Below, in pieces: positions 5,899 through 8,368 of a DNA stretch of 8,368 nucleotides. This DNA is from Pseudomonadota bacterium. Lineage in GTDB: Bacteria; Pseudomonadota; Alphaproteobacteria; Rhizobiales; Hyphomicrobiaceae. The notes below the pieces were generated by a model that worked only from the letters and a program-made list of their open reading frames with translations, was not told where the DNA came from and did no database searches. A program made the translations under genes and the position numbers. The stretch spans positions 1-8,368 of the forward strand of contig JAKAXS010000099.1 of NCBI GenBank assembly GCA_021816505.1, written 5' to 3'. Within the stretch, counting starts at the first letter, position 1; each line of letters opens with the position of its first letter.

Positions 5899-6393
5899 AT
5901 GGTGCAGGAAAGCAAAACCCTCGGCGACCTGGGTGAACTGAAGGGCTCAGGCGCCAAGACCAGCGCGCCCGCAGACGCCCCGGTGCATGTCCAGAAGCTC
6001 GACAAGCTCGGCCGCGCCTACGCGACCGGCAAGCGCAAGGACGCGGTAGCCCGCGTCTGGATCAAGCCGGGCAAGGGCCTGATCCAGGTCAACGCGAAGG
6101 ACTACAAGACGTACTTCGCGCGTCCCGTGCTGCAGATGCTGCTGCAGCAGCCGCTGAGCGCCGCCAACCGCGCGACGCAGTACGACATCAACGTGACGGT
6201 GATGGGCGGCGGTCTGTCCGGCCAGGCCGGCGCGGTGCGTCACGGCATCTCCAAGGCGCTCACCTACTTCGAGCCGGAGCTGCGCGGCGTCCTGAAGAAG
6301 GGCGGCTTCCTCACGCGCGACAGCCGTACCGTCGAACGCAAGAAGTACGGCCGCGTCAAAGCCCGCCGTTCGTTCCAGTTCTCGAAGCGCTAA
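5899..6393 (+). CDS. rpsI: 30S ribosomal protein S9
   Basis: This 164-aa protein is S9, whose basic C-terminal tail reaches the P-site tRNA in the small subunit. The core begins at about residue 38 (GRAYATGKRKDAVARVWIKP) and includes NVTVMGGGLSGQAGAVRHGI, then the usual C-terminus RRSFQFSKR with the terminal Lys-Arg. The first 35 or so residues are an acidic, Ser/Ala-rich extension; similar extensions are usual in alphaproteobacterial S9 and help place the organism. It is translated from the rplM transcript, and the operon ends at the hairpin 24 bp downstream. Confidence 0.98.
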   Translation: MVQESKTLGDLGELKGSGAKTSAPADAPVHVQKLDKLGRAYATGKRKDAVARVWIKPGKGLIQVNAKDYKTYFARPVLQMLLQQPLSAANRATQYDINVTVMGGGLSGQAGAVRHGISKALTYFEPELRGVLKKGGFLTRDSRTVERKKYGRVKARRSFQFSKR

Positions 6394-6416
6394 TTGCGCT
6401 CACTGAGATCGGTCTG

Positions 6417-6450
6417 AGAAGCCCGCAGCGGAAACGTTGCGGGCTTCTTG
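6417..6450 (+). terminator. Intrinsic terminator after rpsI
   Basis: A 14-bp stem closes over a GAAA tetraloop. Arm 1 is AGAAGCCCGCAGCG (6417-6430), the loop is 6431-6434, and arm 2 is CGTTGCGGGCTTCT (6435-6448). All pairs are Watson-Crick except one G-T. The T-run is short and interrupted (CTTCTTG), so termination may be partial. It lies 24 bp after the rpsI stop and separates this operon from the TerC/argC genes. Confidence 0.85.
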
Positions 6451-6486
6451 CCATTTGCATGGCCGTTTACCGAGCTTCAGGCATGA

Positions 6487-6500
6487 CGCGATGGGTCGCG
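6487..6500 (+). repeat. Small hairpin in the gap upstream of the TerC gene
   Basis: CGCGA-tggg-TCGCG is a perfect 5-bp inverted repeat in the 120-bp gap between the rpsI terminator and the TerC-family gene. It could fold in the 5' leader of that gene if transcription starts upstream, but no clear promoter is visible. There is no recognisable yybP-ykoY manganese riboswitch. Confidence 0.25.
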
Positions 6501-6570
6501 GGTGTTCAGACCTTGCGGTGCAGGCGGTCCAATGGCACATAGCCCCGGGAAACGTTGAGGATTGTGGGCG

Positions 6571-7359
6571 ATGGATATTCTGCAGAGCGCGTGGGACTTG
6601 ATCATGTCCGTCGAGGGGGAGTTGGAAAACCTCTTCTCACCCGAATGGTACAGGGCGAACTGGGTTCCCCTCGTCAACATCATCATGATCGACATCGTGC
6701 TGGCGGGCGACAACGCCATCGTCGTCGGCCTCGCTGCGTCACGCGTCGACAAATCGATCCGCAACAAGGTGATCTTCTGGGGCATCGCGGCCGCCGTCGG
6801 CCTGCGCATCTTCTTCGCGGCGATCACGGCACAGCTGCTTGCGGTCGGCGGCATCATGATCCTCGGCGGCGGACTGCTGCTGCTTTGGGTCTCCTGGAAG
6901 ATGTACCGGCAGATCGTATCGGGCGAGCACGCGGAAAGCGGTGACGTCGATCAGACGGCATCGGCATCGGGACCGCAACTCGGGTTCTGGCCGGCGGTCT
7001 GGACGATCACGCTCGCCGACGTGTCGATGTCGCTCGACAACGTGCTGGCCGTCGCCGGCGCGGCGAAGGGCTCGACCCTCGTTCTCGTCATCGGTCTCGC
7101 CATCGCGATCATCCTGATGGCGGTCGCCTCGCGCATGATCGCTTCGCTGCTGGTCAAGTATCCGTGGATCACGTGGATCGGCCTCGCCATCATCGTCTAC
7201 GTGGCGGCGGACATGGTCTACTCGGGCACCACGCAGCTCGCGTGCGAAAACTACGGCACGTTCTGCGACCTCGTTCCCCAGCACATCCGGGAAGGAACCA
7301 CGCTCGCGCCTGCAGTTGACGTGCCCGCACCCGTGCCGGCCCCCGCGCCTGCGCCATGA
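6571..7359 (+). CDS. TerC-family integral membrane protein (YjbE type)
   Basis: This 262-aa polytopic membrane protein has about seven hydrophobic segments. Two homologous halves each carry the family signature: IDIVLAGDNA (D41, D47, N48) and ADVSMSLDNV (D150, D156, N157), with matching D-x5-D-N spacing. The halves are separated by a polar loop at about residues 117-136. Members are linked to metal-ion export, especially manganese, and to tellurium resistance; some YjbE members are under manganese riboswitches. Manganese efflux is thus a family-based suggestion. The start is placed at the ATG at 6571 (GAGG 10 nt upstream) and not the in-frame TTG at 6562. The C-terminus, after a pair of cysteines (ACENYGTFCD), is an unusual Pro/Ala repeat tail ending PAPVPAPAPAP. 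Its stop overlaps the argC start (ATGA). Confidence 0.9.
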   Translation: MDILQSAWDLIMSVEGELENLFSPEWYRANWVPLVNIIMIDIVLAGDNAIVVGLAASRVDKSIRNKVIFWGIAAAVGLRIFFAAITAQLLAVGGIMILGGGLLLLWVSWKMYRQIVSGEHAESGDVDQTASASGPQLGFWPAVWTITLADVSMSLDNVLAVAGAAKGSTLVLVIGLAIAIILMAVASRMIASLLVKYPWITWIGLAIIVYVAADMVYSGTTQLACENYGTFCDLVPQHIREGTTLAPAVDVPAPVPAPAPAP

Positions 7360-8327
7360 CGGCGGCTTCGACGAAATCGGGGGCCGTGGCCTTCAAAGCG
7401 GCAACGCCCACGGTCTTCATCGACGGCGAAGCCGGCACCACGGGGCTGGAAATCCGCGAACGGCTGGCCGGCCTGGACGGGCTCGCCGTTCGCAGCATCG
7501 ACGCGGCCGCGCGCAAGGATCCCGCGGCCCGCAAGGCCCTGATGGCCGAGGTCGACCTGATCGTCCTCTGCCTGCCGGACGACGCGGCGCGGGATGCGGT
7601 GGCGCTGGCCGACAGCCTTGGCGGCGACGCGCCGCGCATCGTCGACGCATCGACTGCCCATCGCGTGGCCGAGGGCTGGGCGTACGGGTTCGCCGAACTC
7701 GATGCGAAGCAGCCCGACGTCATTCGCCAAGCTCGGCACGTCGCCAATCCGGGGTGTTATCCGACGGGTGCGATCGCGCTCGTCCGGCCGCTCGTCGATG
7801 CTGGGCTGATGCCGGCGGACTATCCGGTCACCGTCAACGCGGTGTCGGGCTATTCCGGTGGCGGCCGCAGCATGATCGAAGCCTACGAGGCCGGCTCCGC
7901 ACCCTTGTTCGAGCTGTATGGCCTGGGCCTGGAGCACAAGCACATTCCCGAGCTGATGGCGTTCGGCCGGCTGACGCGGCGGCCGATCTTCGTGCCGTCG
8001 GTGGGCAACTTCCGGCAGGGCATGCTGGTCTCCATCCCGTTGCATCTCGACACGCTGCCGGGCAAGCCCAGCGCTTCCGATCTCGAGGCGGCGCTGACGA
8101 CGCACTACGCCACTGCGAAGCAGGTGACGGTGCAGCCGGCCGCGGCGCACAAGGGCCGCCTCGACGCGCTGGCGCTCAACGATACGGACAAGCTCGAGCT
8201 GTTCGTGTTCGCCAACGACGCACACCGTCAGGCCGTGCTTGTTGCTCGCCTTGACAACCTCGGCAAGGGCGCCGCCGGCGCCGCGGTGCAGAACATCGGG
8301 CTGATGTTGGGGCTGGGCGGGGCGTAG
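7356..8327 (+). CDS. argC: N-acetyl-gamma-glutamyl-phosphate reductase, type 2
   Basis: The enzyme reduces N-acetylglutamyl phosphate with NADPH to N-acetylglutamate semialdehyde in cytoplasmic arginine synthesis. The 323-aa protein has the NADP-binding loop FIDGEAGTTGLEIRERL (residues 21-37), the catalytic cysteine C134 in VANPGCYPTGAI, SGYSGGGRSMIEAYE, and the conserved LEHKHIPEL with H194 and H196, one of which is the likely catalytic base. The short length and FIDGEAGTTG start identify the type 2 subfamily found in many alphaproteobacteria. The first 16 or so residues before TVFIDG extend beyond the usual start. No ribosome-binding site precedes the ATG, which overlaps the TerC-family stop (ATGA), so translation is probably coupled; a GTG at codon 11 is an alternative start. 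Confidence 0.95.
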   Translation: MTAASTKSGAVAFKAATPTVFIDGEAGTTGLEIRERLAGLDGLAVRSIDAAARKDPAARKALMAEVDLIVLCLPDDAARDAVALADSLGGDAPRIVDASTAHRVAEGWAYGFAELDAKQPDVIRQARHVANPGCYPTGAIALVRPLVDAGLMPADYPVTVNAVSGYSGGGRSMIEAYEAGSAPLFELYGLGLEHKHIPELMAFGRLTRRPIFVPSVGNFRQGMLVSIPLHLDTLPGKPSASDLEAALTTHYATAKQVTVQPAAAHKGRLDALALNDTDKLELFVFANDAHRQAVLVARLDNLGKGAAGAAVQNIGLMLGLGGA

Positions 8328-8336
8328 TGGGCGGCG

Positions 8337-8368
8337 TAGGTTGGGTCGAGCCCACTTGTGAGACCCAA
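8337..8368. repeat. Interspersed palindromic repeat, cut by the window edge
   Basis: TTGGGTC (8341-8347) and GACCCAA (8362-8368) are perfect 7-bp inverted arms around a 14-nt centre. The left arm is preceded by GTAGG. The form GTAGGTTGGGT...ACCCAA(C) recalls a short palindromic element scattered between genes in many proteobacteria. An overlapping pair, GTGGGC (8327-8332) and GCCCAC (8350-8355), offers an alternative fold that begins in the argC stop. It may also help end argC transcription. The right end cannot be seen. Confidence 0.5.

Noticed and set aside
6451..6570. Manganese (yybP-ykoY) riboswitch upstream of the TerC-family gene
   Set aside because: Expected from the YjbE-type family, but I see none of its conserved loop sequences; only a short hairpin is present.
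7251..8225. Long minus-strand ORF across argC
   Set aside because: It is antisense to a clearly conserved enzyme, its translation is Arg/His/Gly-rich low-complexity typical of GC-rich shadows, and no domain is visible.
1..8368. CRISPR array, tRNA, rRNA, transposase or phage genes
   Set aside because: No regularly spaced repeats, cloverleaf sequences, or recombinase-type proteins were seen on either strand.

Overview
The window is high-GC bacterial chromosome, most likely from an alphaproteobacterium, probably near Hyphomicrobiales or Rhodospirillales. Three things suggest this: ribosomal protein S9 carries the long N-terminal extension usual in that class, ArgC is the short 'type 2' form with the N-terminal motif FIDGEAGTTG, and rplM-rpsI sits near argC with a divergent crotonase-family gene cluster. 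The lineage is inferred from recalled family features and gene order, not from a search. No phage, transposon, CRISPR array, tRNA or rRNA is visible.

Left part (1-2755): the 3' end or whole of a small plus-strand membrane ORF converges on a minus-strand two-component pair, a HisKA_3/HATPase sensor kinase and a NarL/FixJ response regulator. Their stop and start codons overlap (TGATG), so they are probably translationally coupled. Upstream of the kinase, and divergent from it, lie a 15-bp perfect palindrome, a doubtful 81-aa membrane or secreted ORF, and a secreted single-domain cupin with a complete metal-binding set.

Middle part (3241-5432): a minus-strand three-gene cluster is transcribed in the order periplasmic helical protein, crotonase-fold protein, small CoA-binding Rossmann protein. 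The first two overlap by ATGA and the third follows after a 22-bp gap. The crotonase-fold protein resembles the ECHDC3 group and lacks both glutamates used by classical enoyl-CoA hydratases. A 311-bp divergent intergenic region separates this cluster from rplM. It holds an AT-rich island, a plausible sigma70-type promoter whose -10 lies in a perfect palindrome, and a short leader with two small hairpins.

Right part (5433-8368): rplM-rpsI (50S L13 and 30S S9) ends at a strong 14-bp hairpin with a GAAA loop. It is followed by a YjbE-type TerC membrane protein gene whose stop overlaps the start of argC (ATGA). argC makes N-acetyl-gamma-glutamyl-phosphate reductase of arginine biosynthesis. The right edge cuts into an inverted repeat (GTAGGTTGGGTC...GACCCAA) that looks like a widespread interspersed palindromic repeat.

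Most of the window is conserved housekeeping sequence. The parts least explained by known biology are the kinase/regulator/small-ORF/cupin neighbourhood and the rplM leader region. No clear-cut new system is demonstrated.
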